Source: Melioribacter sp051488665 (GTDB taxonomy: Bacteria > Bacteroidota > Ignavibacteria > Ignavibacteriales > Melioribacteraceae). Taken from it: a DNA stretch of 64,000 bases. The stretch is from assembly GCF_051488665.1 (NCBI RefSeq), contig NZ_JBPSEG010000005.1:162316-226315 (forward strand). The letters are read 5' to 3'. Shown here piece by piece: positions 53,302-62,422 of this stretch; within the stretch, counting starts at the first letter, position 1, and each line of letters begins with the position of its first letter. The translations under genes and the position numbers were made by a program. Under the pieces are notes generated by a model, which saw nothing but the letters and a program-made list of their open reading frames with translations, made no database searches and had not been told where the DNA came from.

Positions 53302-54885
53302 ATGAGAAATAATTTATTAACGATAAAAGAAGCAAGTATATGGATTAGTTCCGAATTAGAACGCGATATTACGCCCTCTAATATTTCTTATCTTGTTAAT
53401 TACGGTAGGATTAAAAAATATAGCGATAATGGGAACACTCTCGTTAACAAAAACGAATTATTAGCTTACTATCGGACCTACTATGGTAAACGTCAATTAA
53501 ATTGGACTGAAAAATTAGGGAATGATATAAATTGGCATTTATCATTTGAACAGTACAAAGAATCTGAGACTACAAAACATGTACACAGATTACATCCATA
53601 CAAAGGAAAATTTATACCGCAGCTTGTTGAATATTTTTTGGATCAACATATCGATGAATTTAAAACGGAGGTCTTCTTTAATAAAGGCGATATAATATTA
53701 GACCCATTTTGCGGGAGCGGTACAACTTTAGTGCAAGCGAATGAACTTGGCATGCATGCCGTCGGAATTGATATATCGGCGTTTAATGCGCTAATAAGTA
53801 ATGTAAAAATCGAGAAGTATGATTTATCGAATTTGTATTTAGAACTTAAAAATATTACCGAAGCCCTTAGACAATACAAAGCAGAATCGATAATCTTAGA
53901 ATTCGAACAAAATCTCAACGAGGAATTAACTAAATTCAACAACGCATACTTCCCTTCGCCAGAATATAAAAGAAAAGTTAGAAAAGGCGAGATTAATGAA
54001 GAAATTTACGGTAAAGAAAAAGAAGAAGCATTTAATAAAATTTATAAAAACTTATTAAATAAATACAAGATAGAGGTTCGGCAAGAAAGAACAAATACAT
54101 TTCTTGATGTTTGGTATACAAAAAGCGTAAGAGAAGAAATCGATTTTGTATTCAATTTAATCAAAAATATCAGAAATAAGAGAACAAAAAAACTAGCCAC
54201 CGTTATACTGAGCAGAACTATAAGATCATGTCGAGCTACAACACATTCGGATCTAGCCACTTTAGTTAGTCCTGTCTATTCAACTTATTATTGTTCAAAA
54301 CACGGCAAAATTTGCAAGCCTTTATTTTCAATTTTATCTTGGTGGGAAAGGTATACTAAAGATACTCTTAATAGGATTGCAGAATTCAATTCCCTTAGAA
54401 CAGATACTTTTCAACATTGTTTTACCGGCGACAGTAGAACCATTGATATTTTTGATGCTGTAGATAAATTAGATCCTGATTTCGGCCAAAAATTAAAGAG
54501 GCAGAAATTTGCAGGAATCTTTTCAAGTCCCCCATATGTAGGACTAATCAATTATCACGAACAGCATGAATACGCTTATGAGCTATTTGGCTTTGAAAGA
54601 AATGACAGTTTAGAAATAGGGCCCTTATTTAAAGGGAAAGGGCAGAAAGCAAAAGAATCTTACATTGAAGGAATAGCTTCCGTGTTAATAAATAGCAAAA
54701 AATATCTTGCTAATAATTTCAGTATTTTCTTAGTTGCTAATGATAAGTATAATTTATACCCGGTTATAGCTAATAAAGCGGGACTTAAAATTGTGCAACA
54801 ATTCAAACGACCTGTATTGAACAGAACGGAAAAAGACAAAGGAGCCTATTCAGAATCGATTTTTTTATTAAAGGAAAATAGTTAA
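53302..54885 (+). CDS. type II DNA methyltransferase with N-terminal helix-turn-helix-like region
   Basis: A 527-residue DNA modification enzyme. SAM-binding motif DPFCGSGTT at 134-142 and, much later, the catalytic SPPYVGL at 409-415; the FxGxG-then-PPY order with about 270 residues between them fits the alpha layout with the target-recognition region in the middle. SPPY is common in N4-cytosine and some N6-adenine enzymes. LTIKEASIWISSELERDITP at the N-terminus looks like a MerR-type recognition helix, maybe self-regulation. Composition is visibly more AT-rich than its neighbours (many AAA, ATA, TTA codons). Stop overlaps the next start (TAATG). Target sequence unknown. Confidence 0.88.
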   Translation: MRNNLLTIKEASIWISSELERDITPSNISYLVNYGRIKKYSDNGNTLVNKNELLAYYRTYYGKRQLNWTEKLGNDINWHLSFEQYKESETTKHVHRLHPYKGKFIPQLVEYFLDQHIDEFKTEVFFNKGDIILDPFCGSGTTLVQANELGMHAVGIDISAFNALISNVKIEKYDLSNLYLELKNITEALRQYKAESIILEFEQNLNEELTKFNNAYFPSPEYKRKVRKGEINEEIYGKEKEEAFNKIYKNLLNKYKIEVRQERTNTFLDVWYTKSVREEIDFVFNLIKNIRNKRTKKLATVILSRTIRSCRATTHSDLATLVSPVYSTYYCSKHGKICKPLFSILSWWERYTKDTLNRIAEFNSLRTDTFQHCFTGDSRTIDIFDAVDKLDPDFGQKLKRQKFAGIFSSPPYVGLINYHEQHEYAYELFGFERNDSLEIGPLFKGKGQKAKESYIEGIASVLINSKKYLANNFSIFLVANDKYNLYPVIANKAGLKIVQQFKRPVLNRTEKDKGAYSESIFLLKENS

Positions 54886-55664
54886 TGTCTCTCAGTACCC
54901 AACAAAAGCTTAAGGTTGTCGAAACTCTTAAAAACTCATTAAGAAACAAATTTGCAAAATATAAGCCCGAAACCTCAGCGATGCCTTTTCATACGCGTTT
55001 ACTTGGCAAAGACAGATTAGCTCTATATCAGTTTATACACTCTCTTATAACTAACTTCGGTTTAACTATTTTCGAACCAGTTGCTCTTTCCATCGCTGAA
55101 AGTAAATTTAATGTTGCCAAATCACAATACAAAGTAGGAGATAGAATATCGGAAGATTCGCTTTACGTTATACAAAAAATCATGGATAATTTAACTTCGG
55201 CTACAACAAGACCAGATAAAATCAAAGAATTAGAATTGATTCGTCAGTCAATCAACCCATCAAAAACTAGAAAAACCAAGCCAACCGTCACTGACCTTTT
55301 TTTACAAGATAGAAAAGGCAATACTTTTTTAATTGATATAAAAACAGCGAAACCTAACAAGGGTAATTTTAAAGAATTTAAACGGACGCTTCTAGAATGG
55401 GCTGCAGTTGCTCTTCTTAATGATCCCAATGATAAAATTAATACGCTCCTGGCAATACCATACAATCCTTATGAACCCAATCCATATGCTCGCTGGACAA
55501 TGGCTGGCATGATAGATATTAAGAATGAACTAATGGTTGGAAAAGAATTTTGGGATTTCCTTGGGGGTAAAGGAACATACGATGATTTATTAATATGTTT
55601 CGAAACCGCAGGCATTGATATGAGAGATGAAATTGACAACTATTTTTCTAAATTTAACAGGTAA
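54885..55664 (+). CDS. type II restriction endonuclease, probably TdeIII-like
   Basis: A 259-residue protein directly coupled to the methyltransferase. DLFLQDRKGNTFLIDIKTAK carries a PD-(D/E)xK-type nuclease core, with Asp137 and the Asp151-Ile-Lys153 pair. KTAKPNKGNFKEFKRTLLEW and YARWTMAGM resemble what I recall of the TdeIII family, but this needs a search. Like its partner it is AT-rich compared with the surrounding genes. It would cut DNA unprotected by the methyltransferase. Ends 5 bases before queF. Confidence 0.8.
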   Translation: MSLSTQQKLKVVETLKNSLRNKFAKYKPETSAMPFHTRLLGKDRLALYQFIHSLITNFGLTIFEPVALSIAESKFNVAKSQYKVGDRISEDSLYVIQKIMDNLTSATTRPDKIKELELIRQSINPSKTRKTKPTVTDLFLQDRKGNTFLIDIKTAKPNKGNFKEFKRTLLEWAAVALLNDPNDKINTLLAIPYNPYEPNPYARWTMAGMIDIKNELMVGKEFWDFLGGKGTYDDLLICFETAGIDMRDEIDNYFSKFNR

Positions 55665-55669
55665 TAAAT

Positions 55670-56026
55670 ATGAACGAAAAACAAAAAATACTCGAGACCT
55701 TTCCGAACCCAAATCCGGAAAGAGATTATATCATTATCCATACGGCGCCGGAATTTACTTCGCTTTGTCCCAAAACCGGTCAACCGGATTTCGCGACTAT
55801 CATTCTGGAATATATTCCCGACAAACTCTGCGTCGAATTGAAATCGTACAAATTCTACCTCCAGTCATTCCGGAACGACGGCATCTATTTCGAAGCCGTT
55901 ACAAACAGAATACTGAACGACCTCGTTGAAGTGCTTCAACCGAGAAAAATGAAACTGACCGCAAAATTCAACACTCGCGGCGGCATCCACTCCGACATTA
56001 TTGCTGAATATAAAAAGGAACAATAG
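55670..56026 (+). CDS. queF: preQ0 reductase (7-cyano-7-deazaguanine reductase)
   Basis: A 118-residue enzyme of the short QueF (YkvM) type that reduces preQ0 to preQ1 with NADPH. Cys33 in SLCPKTGQPDF is the nucleophile and Asp40 the partner; LKSYKFYLQSFRN is the substrate-binding block. It begins right after the restriction enzyme gene and is followed by a 60-base gap to the phenol-lyase gene. Codon use returns to the chromosomal norm here. Confidence 0.95.
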   Translation: MNEKQKILETFPNPNPERDYIIIHTAPEFTSLCPKTGQPDFATIILEYIPDKLCVELKSYKFYLQSFRNDGIYFEAVTNRILNDLVEVLQPRKMKLTAKFNTRGGIHSDIIAEYKKEQ

Positions 56027-56086
56027 CCACAAGCTATTGAAGTCAATAACCGATCGCACCCGATCAAAAAAACGTGAGGTCACAAA

Positions 56087-57475
56087 ATGGCAAAACGGAA
56101 AATCAAAAGGAGCTGGGCTGAACCATTCAAAATCAAAATGGTAGAACCCATTAAAATGACAACGCGCGAATACCGGGAAAAATGCGCAAAAGAAGCCGGT
56201 TACAATACCTTCCTGCTCAAATCTGAAGACGTTTACATCGATCTGCTCACCGACAGCGGAACAAACGCAATGAGCGACTATCAATGGGCAGGCTTGATGA
56301 TGGGAGACGAAGCTTACGCGGGCAGCAGAAATTTCTACTACCTGTGGGACAATATCAAAAAATATTACGGCATGCCATACTTTGTTCCCACGCACCAGGG
56401 CAGAGCCGCAGAGCACATCATCTCCAGAATTATGATTAAACCAGGCGATTATATCCCCGGCAATATGTACTTTACAACAACCCGATTGCATCAGGAATTA
56501 GCCGGCGGCACATTCGTCGACGTGATTATTGACGAAGCTCACAAACCACAAAACAAACATCCCTTCAAAGGCAATATCGATACGGACAAACTTGAGGATT
56601 TGATAAAGAAAGTCGGCGCAAAAAAAATTCCGTATATCAGCATGGCCGGACCTGTTAATATGGCGGGCGGTCAACCATTTTCAATGCAAAACCTCAAAGA
56701 AGTGCATAAAATTGCAAAGAAATACGGAATAAAATTATGGTTAGACGCAACGCGCGCCACGGAAAACGCTTATTTTATTAAAGTCCGCGAAAAAGGTTAC
56801 GAAAAAAAATCGATCGAACAAATTTTAAAAGAAATGTGCGGCTATTTCGACGGAATTTGGGTAAGCGCAAAAAAAGATCTGATGGTGAATATCGGCGGCT
56901 TTTTGGCAACCCGCAACAAAAAGGTTTACGAAGAAGCCCGCAATATGGTTGTGGTTTATGAAGGACTTCATACCTACGGAGGACTCGCCGGCAGGGACAT
57001 GGAAGCCATGGCGAGAGGCATTGAAGAAATGGTAAAATACGAAAATGTAAGTTCCCGCGTAGGGCAGGTGGAATATTGCGGCAAACAGCTCGAGAAATAC
57101 GGCGTGCCTCTCGTTTATCCGTTCGGCGGACATGCCATTTTTCTGGATGCAAAAAAATTCTTGCCGCATCTTAAACAGGATTTATTCCCGGCTCAATCGC
57201 TGGCAGCCGAAATTTATATCGACAGCGGCGTCCGCGGTATGGAACGCGGAATTGTATCTGCCGGCAGAGATCCCAAAACCGGCGAAAACCGTTATCCCAA
57301 ACTCGAATTGGTTCGCTTGACTTTTCCGCGCCGCGTCTATACTCAATCCCATATCGACGTTACCGTCGAATCGATAGCTCAGGTTTATCAGGACAGGAAG
57401 AAAATCAAAGGATTAAAAATGGTATACGAACCAAAATATTTGAGATTCTTCCAGGCAAAATTCGTAAAATTGTAA
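56087..57475 (+). CDS. tpl: tyrosine phenol-lyase
   Basis: A 462-residue PLP enzyme of the beta-eliminating lyase group. It resembles tyrosine phenol-lyase far more than tryptophanase: LLTDSGTNAMSDYQWAG, MMGDEAYAGSRNFY, GNMYFTTTRLHQE and YGGLAGRDMEAMARG. The PLP Lys is 263 (SAKKD). Arg387 in GMERGIVSAGR corresponds to Arg381 of the Citrobacter enzyme, the residue that tells phenol-lyase from tryptophanase (which has Ile). Expected reaction: tyrosine to phenol, pyruvate and ammonia. GAGG lies before the ATG. Single gene downstream of queF, followed by a hairpin at 57499. Confidence 0.9.
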   Translation: MAKRKIKRSWAEPFKIKMVEPIKMTTREYREKCAKEAGYNTFLLKSEDVYIDLLTDSGTNAMSDYQWAGLMMGDEAYAGSRNFYYLWDNIKKYYGMPYFVPTHQGRAAEHIISRIMIKPGDYIPGNMYFTTTRLHQELAGGTFVDVIIDEAHKPQNKHPFKGNIDTDKLEDLIKKVGAKKIPYISMAGPVNMAGGQPFSMQNLKEVHKIAKKYGIKLWLDATRATENAYFIKVREKGYEKKSIEQILKEMCGYFDGIWVSAKKDLMVNIGGFLATRNKKVYEEARNMVVVYEGLHTYGGLAGRDMEAMARGIEEMVKYENVSSRVGQVEYCGKQLEKYGVPLVYPFGGHAIFLDAKKFLPHLKQDLFPAQSLAAEIYIDSGVRGMERGIVSAGRDPKTGENRYPKLELVRLTFPRRVYTQSHIDVTVESIAQVYQDRKKIKGLKMVYEPKYLRFFQAKFVKL

Positions 57476-57498
57476 AGTCAATTTTCAAAAGGTGTTTA

Positions 57499-57538
57499 CG
57501 GGACTGGCAAAGATTATTCGGACGGATTGTCAGTCCCG
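57499..57538 (+). terminator. hairpin after tyrosine phenol-lyase gene
   Basis: CGGGACTGGCA (57499-57509) pairs with TGTCAGTCCCG (57528-57538), 11 bp with one G-T pair and an 18-base loop, followed by ATTATTT. Only 11 bases before the GlnD-like start, so it could be a terminator or a leader structure of that gene. Confidence 0.5.
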
Positions 57539-57549
57539 ATTATTTAAAT

Positions 57550-60108
57550 ATGAACGAAGCGCTCAAATTAAAAGAAATATTTTTTGCGGAACGGGATCTT
57601 GTTTTTAACGACTCCGATCTGTTAAAAGACGCGTTTAAGTTTTCTATCCGATGGAGCGTGCTGGTTGAAGAATTTATTCTGAGAGCTCTTAAAGACATTA
57701 AACTCGACTGCGCCATTGCATCCGTCGGCAGCTTTGCAAGACGCGAACTTTCTCCTTATTCGGATATCGATATAATGTTCATCTACGACAAAGTGCCGCG
57801 AAACGACGACGCTATTAAACAGTGCGTTACAATCCTCTGGGATACCGGCATTGAAGTGTCGCATACCGTCAGAGATTATTCCGACATAAATAAATTTCTA
57901 AAAGAAGACCTGCACGCATTCACTCAATTTTTCGAAACGCGCTTTATATGCGGCAGCGACGAAATCTACAAAGAATGGAACAAAAAAGTTTTAAGCTCTC
58001 TCAAGCAGGAAACCAAGAAGAATCTTATTAATGAATATTTCGTAGACATAAACCTCAGGTACCAGAAATACGGCTCTTCGGCAAAAGTGCTCGAGCCGAA
58101 CGTTAAATTTACCGCAGGCGGTTTAAGGGACCTGCAGGTATTGCAATGGATCTACTCGCTTAAAAACGATATTATAATCGATACTCAAAAAGAGATAACT
58201 CAAACGGAAGTTTTTTTAGAACTTCTTAAAAAGGATAAAATACTAATTCCAAAAGCCGCCAAACGGCTGCTAGAGAGTTACAAATTCATATTAAACACAC
58301 GAAATCATCTTCATCTGATATCGGGACACAAAAATGACCGGCTGGAATTCAGCGACCAGGAAAAGATTGCCCGACGACACGGATACACCGACAGCAACTG
58401 GAAAGAATATATGCGCAGATATTTCGACGCGTCTAATGTTATTAAACGTTTTACGATAACAATGTCCAAGCGTTTTGAAGACGAAATGTCGAAACCGATA
58501 TCGGACTTTCTTTCCATTCCCCTCGACGAAGATTTTACGATGAAAGGCAATATAATATATCTCGCCAGCGACATAGAACTGACAATGTCGGTTATACTGC
58601 GGGCATTTTACTACAGAGGCTTACACGATGCGCGATTCGACGACGTACTCCGTTCCAAAATTATTGAAGCCGTTATCGACCTGGAAGAATCGAAAGACGC
58701 GGAACATCAATCTTCTGTCTTTTTCAGAGAGATACTCAGACTGCCAAAAAATGTAAGCAAAACGCTCAACGTAATGAACGAGCTGGGAGTTCTGGGCGCA
58801 TTCCTGCCGGAATTCGGCGAACTGGTAAATTTTTTCCAACCGGGCGTTTATCACTGCTATACAGCCGACGAACATACATTGATTGCATTGACCAATCTCG
58901 AAAATCTCAGACACGAATCGAACACACTCAGCCGCCTCTTTCTGAGCATAAAAAACAAAGACATTTTATATCTCGCCGTGCTTTTTCACGATATTGCAAA
59001 ACCGATTACTATATCGGGACATGAAATAATCGGAGCGGAAATTGCAAGCTCCGTTATGGAAAGACTCGGCTACAGCGTAGAAGAAATTCAAAAAGTTCAA
59101 TTTCTCGTTCGGCACCATCTTACAATGGAACAAGTGGCTTTCAGAAGAAATTTGAACGACCCTACAACTTTGAATATCTTCTCGGATTTATTCCCGGACA
59201 CCGAACTGCTCGACTTGCTTTACTTGCTTACGTACGCCGATCTTTCCGCTGTTTCTCCCGTCGTATGGACTCAATGGAAAGGCGAATTGCTCTATGAACT
59301 TTATCATAAAACCAAACGTATGCTCGAAGAAAGAATTACAGGCGAAGAACTTTTAGCGTCGAGTATGCTCGAAATAATGGAACAATCCGAAGTCTTTTCC
59401 GACAAAACGGTTAAAGAGCACATCGAATCGATCGACGATCTGGGTTATTTGCAATTTTATTCGGCGGAAGAAATTAATCAGCATATCGAAGAAATTGAAA
59501 AAGGTTCGAAAGCGTCCGTCTTTTTCAAAGAAGAAGCCGGATATACCTCGATAACCGTTATCACACGCGATTCCGAAGCTCTGTTGTCAAGGCTCTGCGG
59601 CGCTCTGTCGATTAACGATCTCAACATACACGACGCAAAAATATTTACGCGCAAAGACGGAATTGTAATTGATAATTTTAACGTAACTGACTTCAGAACG
59701 AACGAAGCAGTGGATAAATCTCGCTACGATAAAATAAAATCGGATTTGATTTTAGCGGCTTTAAACGAGCTTCAGATTACAAAAGAATTCAATCGCATTA
59801 AATCCAAATGGTGGCGACTCGAAAACAAACTTTTTAAGCGCAAAGGCAAAGTTAAAATAGTTTTCGAAAAGCACGACCGATATACAATCATCGACGTTTT
59901 TTCGCCTGACAGACTCGGACTATTGTATCAGATAACACGTAAAATGAACGAGCTCGGTCTGTCGATTTACTTTGCTAAAATTAACACAAAAGCTGATGAT
60001 ATAGTCGATTCGTTTTATATACTCGACCGTCACAAACGTAAAGTCTCCGCCAACGATTACGAACTTATCATTCAGCAGCTAACCGAAACAATAGAAGAAA
60101 TGCTATAG
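57550..60108 (+). CDS. GlnD-like nucleotidyltransferase/HD/ACT protein
   Basis: An 852-residue protein with the GlnD domain order: nucleotidyltransferase (about 40-200, GSFARRELSPYSDIDIMF with the metal Asp pair), a GlnE/GlnD linker region with VKFTAGGLRDLQVLQWIY, HD phosphohydrolase (about 430-560, LAVLFHDIAKPITIS) and two C-terminal ACT domains (SITVITRDSEALLSRLCG and TIIDVFSPDRLGLLYQITR). In model bacteria GlnD uridylylates PII when nitrogen is short and reverses it when glutamine is high. No PII gene is in the window. The spacing of 8 bases to murI suggests one transcript. Confidence 0.87.
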   Translation: MNEALKLKEIFFAERDLVFNDSDLLKDAFKFSIRWSVLVEEFILRALKDIKLDCAIASVGSFARRELSPYSDIDIMFIYDKVPRNDDAIKQCVTILWDTGIEVSHTVRDYSDINKFLKEDLHAFTQFFETRFICGSDEIYKEWNKKVLSSLKQETKKNLINEYFVDINLRYQKYGSSAKVLEPNVKFTAGGLRDLQVLQWIYSLKNDIIIDTQKEITQTEVFLELLKKDKILIPKAAKRLLESYKFILNTRNHLHLISGHKNDRLEFSDQEKIARRHGYTDSNWKEYMRRYFDASNVIKRFTITMSKRFEDEMSKPISDFLSIPLDEDFTMKGNIIYLASDIELTMSVILRAFYYRGLHDARFDDVLRSKIIEAVIDLEESKDAEHQSSVFFREILRLPKNVSKTLNVMNELGVLGAFLPEFGELVNFFQPGVYHCYTADEHTLIALTNLENLRHESNTLSRLFLSIKNKDILYLAVLFHDIAKPITISGHEIIGAEIASSVMERLGYSVEEIQKVQFLVRHHLTMEQVAFRRNLNDPTTLNIFSDLFPDTELLDLLYLLTYADLSAVSPVVWTQWKGELLYELYHKTKRMLEERITGEELLASSMLEIMEQSEVFSDKTVKEHIESIDDLGYLQFYSAEEINQHIEEIEKGSKASVFFKEEAGYTSITVITRDSEALLSRLCGALSINDLNIHDAKIFTRKDGIVIDNFNVTDFRTNEAVDKSRYDKIKSDLILAALNELQITKEFNRIKSKWWRLENKLFKRKGKVKIVFEKHDRYTIIDVFSPDRLGLLYQITRKMNELGLSIYFAKINTKADDIVDSFYILDRHKRKVSANDYELIIQQLTETIEEML

Positions 60109-60116
60109 GTGAAAAA

Positions 60117-60944
60117 TTGAATTTTATGAACAGAACGAACCCGATCGGATTTTTCGATTCGGGTATAGGAGGTTTAACGGTTGTAAGAGCGGTTACAAAC
60201 CTGATGCCGAACGAAAACATAGTTTATTTCGGCGATACTGCCCGCGTTCCCTACGGAAGCAAATCCAACGACACTGTAATCGAATATTCGATTCAAGCCG
60301 CAAACTTTTTGCTGAGGAAAAACATTAAACTGCTGGTTGTGGCGTGCAACACAGCGTCTTCCGTGGCTCTCAATGAATTGCGCAGATTTCTTACGGTGCC
60401 TGTAATCGGTATGATAGAACCGGGCTCTCAAATGGCTCTATCGGAATCGAGGAATCGTAAAATTGGAGTTATAGGCACTTACGCTACTATCAACAATAAA
60501 GCTTATTCGAAACAAATCAAAAAACTCGACCCCAAAGCGCAGGTGTATGAAAAAGCATGTCCTCTCTTTGTGCCGCTCGCCGAGGAAGGCATGACAAATC
60601 ATAAAGCAGCCGAATTGATAGCCAAAGAATATCTTACGGAATTAAAGGATAAAAACATCGACAGCCTTATACTCGGATGCACTCATTACCCTCTTCTGAG
60701 CGATACTATTCAAAAAGTAATGGGAAAAAAAGTTAAACTAATCGACTCGGGCACGCCCGCGGCAAAAATAGTGCAAGACTATCTCAACGGCAGGCAATTG
60801 CGCAACAATTCCGTTCACGAAGGTCAACACGAATATTACGTAAGCGACCTTCCGGCAAAATTCAAAGCGATTGCGGAACGCTTCCTGGGCAAGAAAATTA
60901 AGAATATCCACAAAGTTGAACTTGAAGAATTGACGAACGAGTGA
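60117..60944 (+). CDS. murI: glutamate racemase
   Basis: A 275-residue cytoplasmic enzyme making D-glutamate for peptidoglycan. GFFDSGIGGLTVVRAV, YFGDTARVPYGSKS, and the two catalytic Cys in VACNTASSVAL and LGCTHYPLLSD. Two starts are possible: TTG at 60117 with AGGTG five bases upstream, or ATG at 60126 with a poorly spaced site; I chose TTG on spacing, with three residues at stake. Confidence 0.94.
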   Translation: MNFMNRTNPIGFFDSGIGGLTVVRAVTNLMPNENIVYFGDTARVPYGSKSNDTVIEYSIQAANFLLRKNIKLLVVACNTASSVALNELRRFLTVPVIGMIEPGSQMALSESRNRKIGVIGTYATINNKAYSKQIKKLDPKAQVYEKACPLFVPLAEEGMTNHKAAELIAKEYLTELKDKNIDSLILGCTHYPLLSDTIQKVMGKKVKLIDSGTPAAKIVQDYLNGRQLRNNSVHEGQHEYYVSDLPAKFKAIAERFLGKKIKNIHKVELEELTNE

Positions 60945-61024
60945 AATAAGGAAATAGTTTTGTTAGCGGTTATTCGTTTTTTTAGTTCAACGTTCAAGGT
61001 TTTGGGGGTCAAGGTTAGGTGTGT

Positions 61025-61055
61025 GATTAGGGATTAGGGATCAGGGGTTAGGGGG
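61025..61055 (+). repeat. G-rich telomere-like repeat, possible G-quadruplex
   Basis: In the 234-base gap between murI and the NUDIX gene, GATTAGGG-type units recur: G runs at 61030-61032, 61037-61039, 61044-61047 and 61051-61055 with loops of 4, 4 and 3 bases, which meets the standard quadruplex pattern. A CAACGTTC motif flanks it on both sides (60989 and 61056), each copy followed by GGTTT(T)GGG. No gene is seen in this gap. Confidence 0.6.
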
Positions 61056-61178
61056 CAACGTTCTTGGTTTGGGAGTTATTTGTTTGTCATTCAAATTTAT
61101 ACAACAAAAAACGCCAGCACTTCCTCACACCCCCACTTCAGCGTTCCTAACGCCCGCGCTTCAGCACGACGAACCTGC

Positions 61179-61730
61179 CTACTTGTTAATCCTGAAATCC
61201 TGACAATAAAGTCTGAACATCATCAATCCGCTGATTGTCTTTGCGTCGACTATTTCGCCGCTGCGGATCTTTTCTTCGGCTTCTTCGAGCGTCATTTCGA
61301 GCAGTTCCATATCCTCTTCCCCTTCTTCGCGCGCGTGTTCTCCTTCTCTTAAATTTTCAGCGAGATAGATATGAAGCGTTTCATTACAGAAACCCGGAGT
61401 GGTATAAATCTTACCTAATTTGACAACCTTTTCCGGCGAAAAGCCTGTTTCTTCTTTTAGTTCTCTAACGGCGCATTTTTCGGGGTCTTCGCCTTTATCG
61501 AGTTTTCCGGCTGGTAATTCTACGACAAATTCGTTATGAGGATATCTGAATTGTTTTACAAAAATAATCTTCCCGTTTGACTTCAGCGGGAGAACGACGG
61601 CTCCTCCCGGATGAACCGCAACCTGACGCGTTGCCAGATTACCGCTGCCGTTATACTGAATATCGTCAACTTTTACGCTGAATACTTTTCCTTCGAAAAC
61701 TATATTGCTTTTTATTACTTTGAAATTCAT
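61179..61730 (-). CDS. NUDIX hydrolase, ADP-ribose pyrophosphatase-like
   Basis: A 183-residue enzyme. The NUDIX box is GKLDKGEDPEKCAVRELKEE followed by TGF, complete with all acidic metal ligands. Flanking GAVVLPLKSNGKIIFVKQFR and TPGFCNETLHIYLAENL are typical of ADP-sugar pyrophosphatases (NudF type), which split ADP-ribose to AMP and ribose-5-phosphate. Single gene, with the G-rich repeat region after it and a palindromic element before it. Confidence 0.9.
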   Translation of the reverse strand: MNFKVIKSNIVFEGKVFSVKVDDIQYNGSGNLATRQVAVHPGGAVVLPLKSNGKIIFVKQFRYPHNEFVVELPAGKLDKGEDPEKCAVRELKEETGFSPEKVVKLGKIYTTPGFCNETLHIYLAENLREGEHAREEGEEDMELLEMTLEEAEEKIRSGEIVDAKTISGLMMFRLYCQDFRINK

Positions 61731-61814
61731 TCGTTCCTCTTATTAAATTAGTTCCGCTCCCGCTTGTATTTATGCGGCTTCAAAAAATTGTCTCCCGCTT
61801 TATTACAAACATAT

Positions 61815-61885
61815 AATTAACCGCCGAGACGCAAGACGCTTCTAAAAAAATTCCCGGCGTTTTCCTGCGAAATCGGCGGTTAATT
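61815..61885. repeat. 71-base element with 13-bp perfect inverted ends
   Basis: AATTAACCGCCGA at 61815-61827 and its exact complement TCGGCGGTTAATT at 61873-61885 enclose 45 bases that include a further GACGC/GCGTT near-pair and an A7 run. It lies in the 200-base gap between the NUDIX gene and bacterioferritin. Could be a terminator-like structure for bacterioferritin, a miniature inverted-repeat element, or a structured RNA. Confidence 0.6.
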
Positions 61886-61930
61886 ATTTACGTTGAAAAA
61901 TTCAGTTTCAGACCGACGATGAATCGACAG

Positions 61931-62395
61931 TTAAACCTGATTCGAAAGATAACCGTCGAGACCCATCTGCTCGATTTGAGCGCGCTGCTTTTCAGCCCAT
62001 TCAACGTGTCCTTCTTCCATCTTTAGAATTTTGGTCAACAATTCGGCTGTCGATTCGTCGCCAACTTTACGCGCTAGAGCAATGGCGTCGTTATAAGCTT
62101 TTACCGCGTCAGCTTCGGCTTCCTGGTCGTTGTTGATAAAATCCGGGACCGATTTCCCGATATTCATTTTTTTCAGTTTGTTTACGACCGGCATTCCTTC
62201 CAAGAAAAGGATTCTCTGGATTAGCCATTCTGCATGGTGCATTTCGTCGATAGCCTGTTTTTCGATGGCTTCGTGCAATTTTCCGTAGCCCCATTGTTCG
62301 CACATTTCGGAATGAACCATATACTGGCTAATGGCTGTTAATTCGTCAGCCAATAAATCGTTCAATACATCGAGTAATTTTGCATCTCCTTTCAT
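61931..62395 (-). CDS. bfr: bacterioferritin
   Basis: A 154-residue iron-storage protein. The start is placed at ATG 62395, which follows GGGAG with 8-base spacing; a TTG fifteen bases earlier is also open. With this start, Met52 falls exactly where the heme-ligating Met of bacterioferritin is, and Glu18, Glu51 and His54 match the ferroxidase site. Forms 24-mers that oxidise and store iron. Fits an organism with a heavy heme and iron budget. Ends with LDGYLSNQV. Confidence 0.95.
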   Translation of the reverse strand: MKGDAKLLDVLNDLLADELTAISQYMVHSEMCEQWGYGKLHEAIEKQAIDEMHHAEWLIQRILFLEGMPVVNKLKKMNIGKSVPDFINNDQEAEADAVKAYNDAIALARKVGDESTAELLTKILKMEEGHVEWAEKQRAQIEQMGLDGYLSNQV

Positions 62396-62422
62396 CTTTA
62401 CATCTCCCAATTATTTTGTGAG

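Noticed and set aside
52601..56026. 7-deazaguanine DNA modification system (dpd)
   Set aside because: queC and queF next to restriction genes raised the idea, but no dpdA-like transglycosylase or other dpd genes are present and QueF belongs to tRNA queuosine synthesis.
56087..57475. tryptophanase
   Set aside because: Overall match and the Arg in place of Ile near residue 387 favour tyrosine phenol-lyase.
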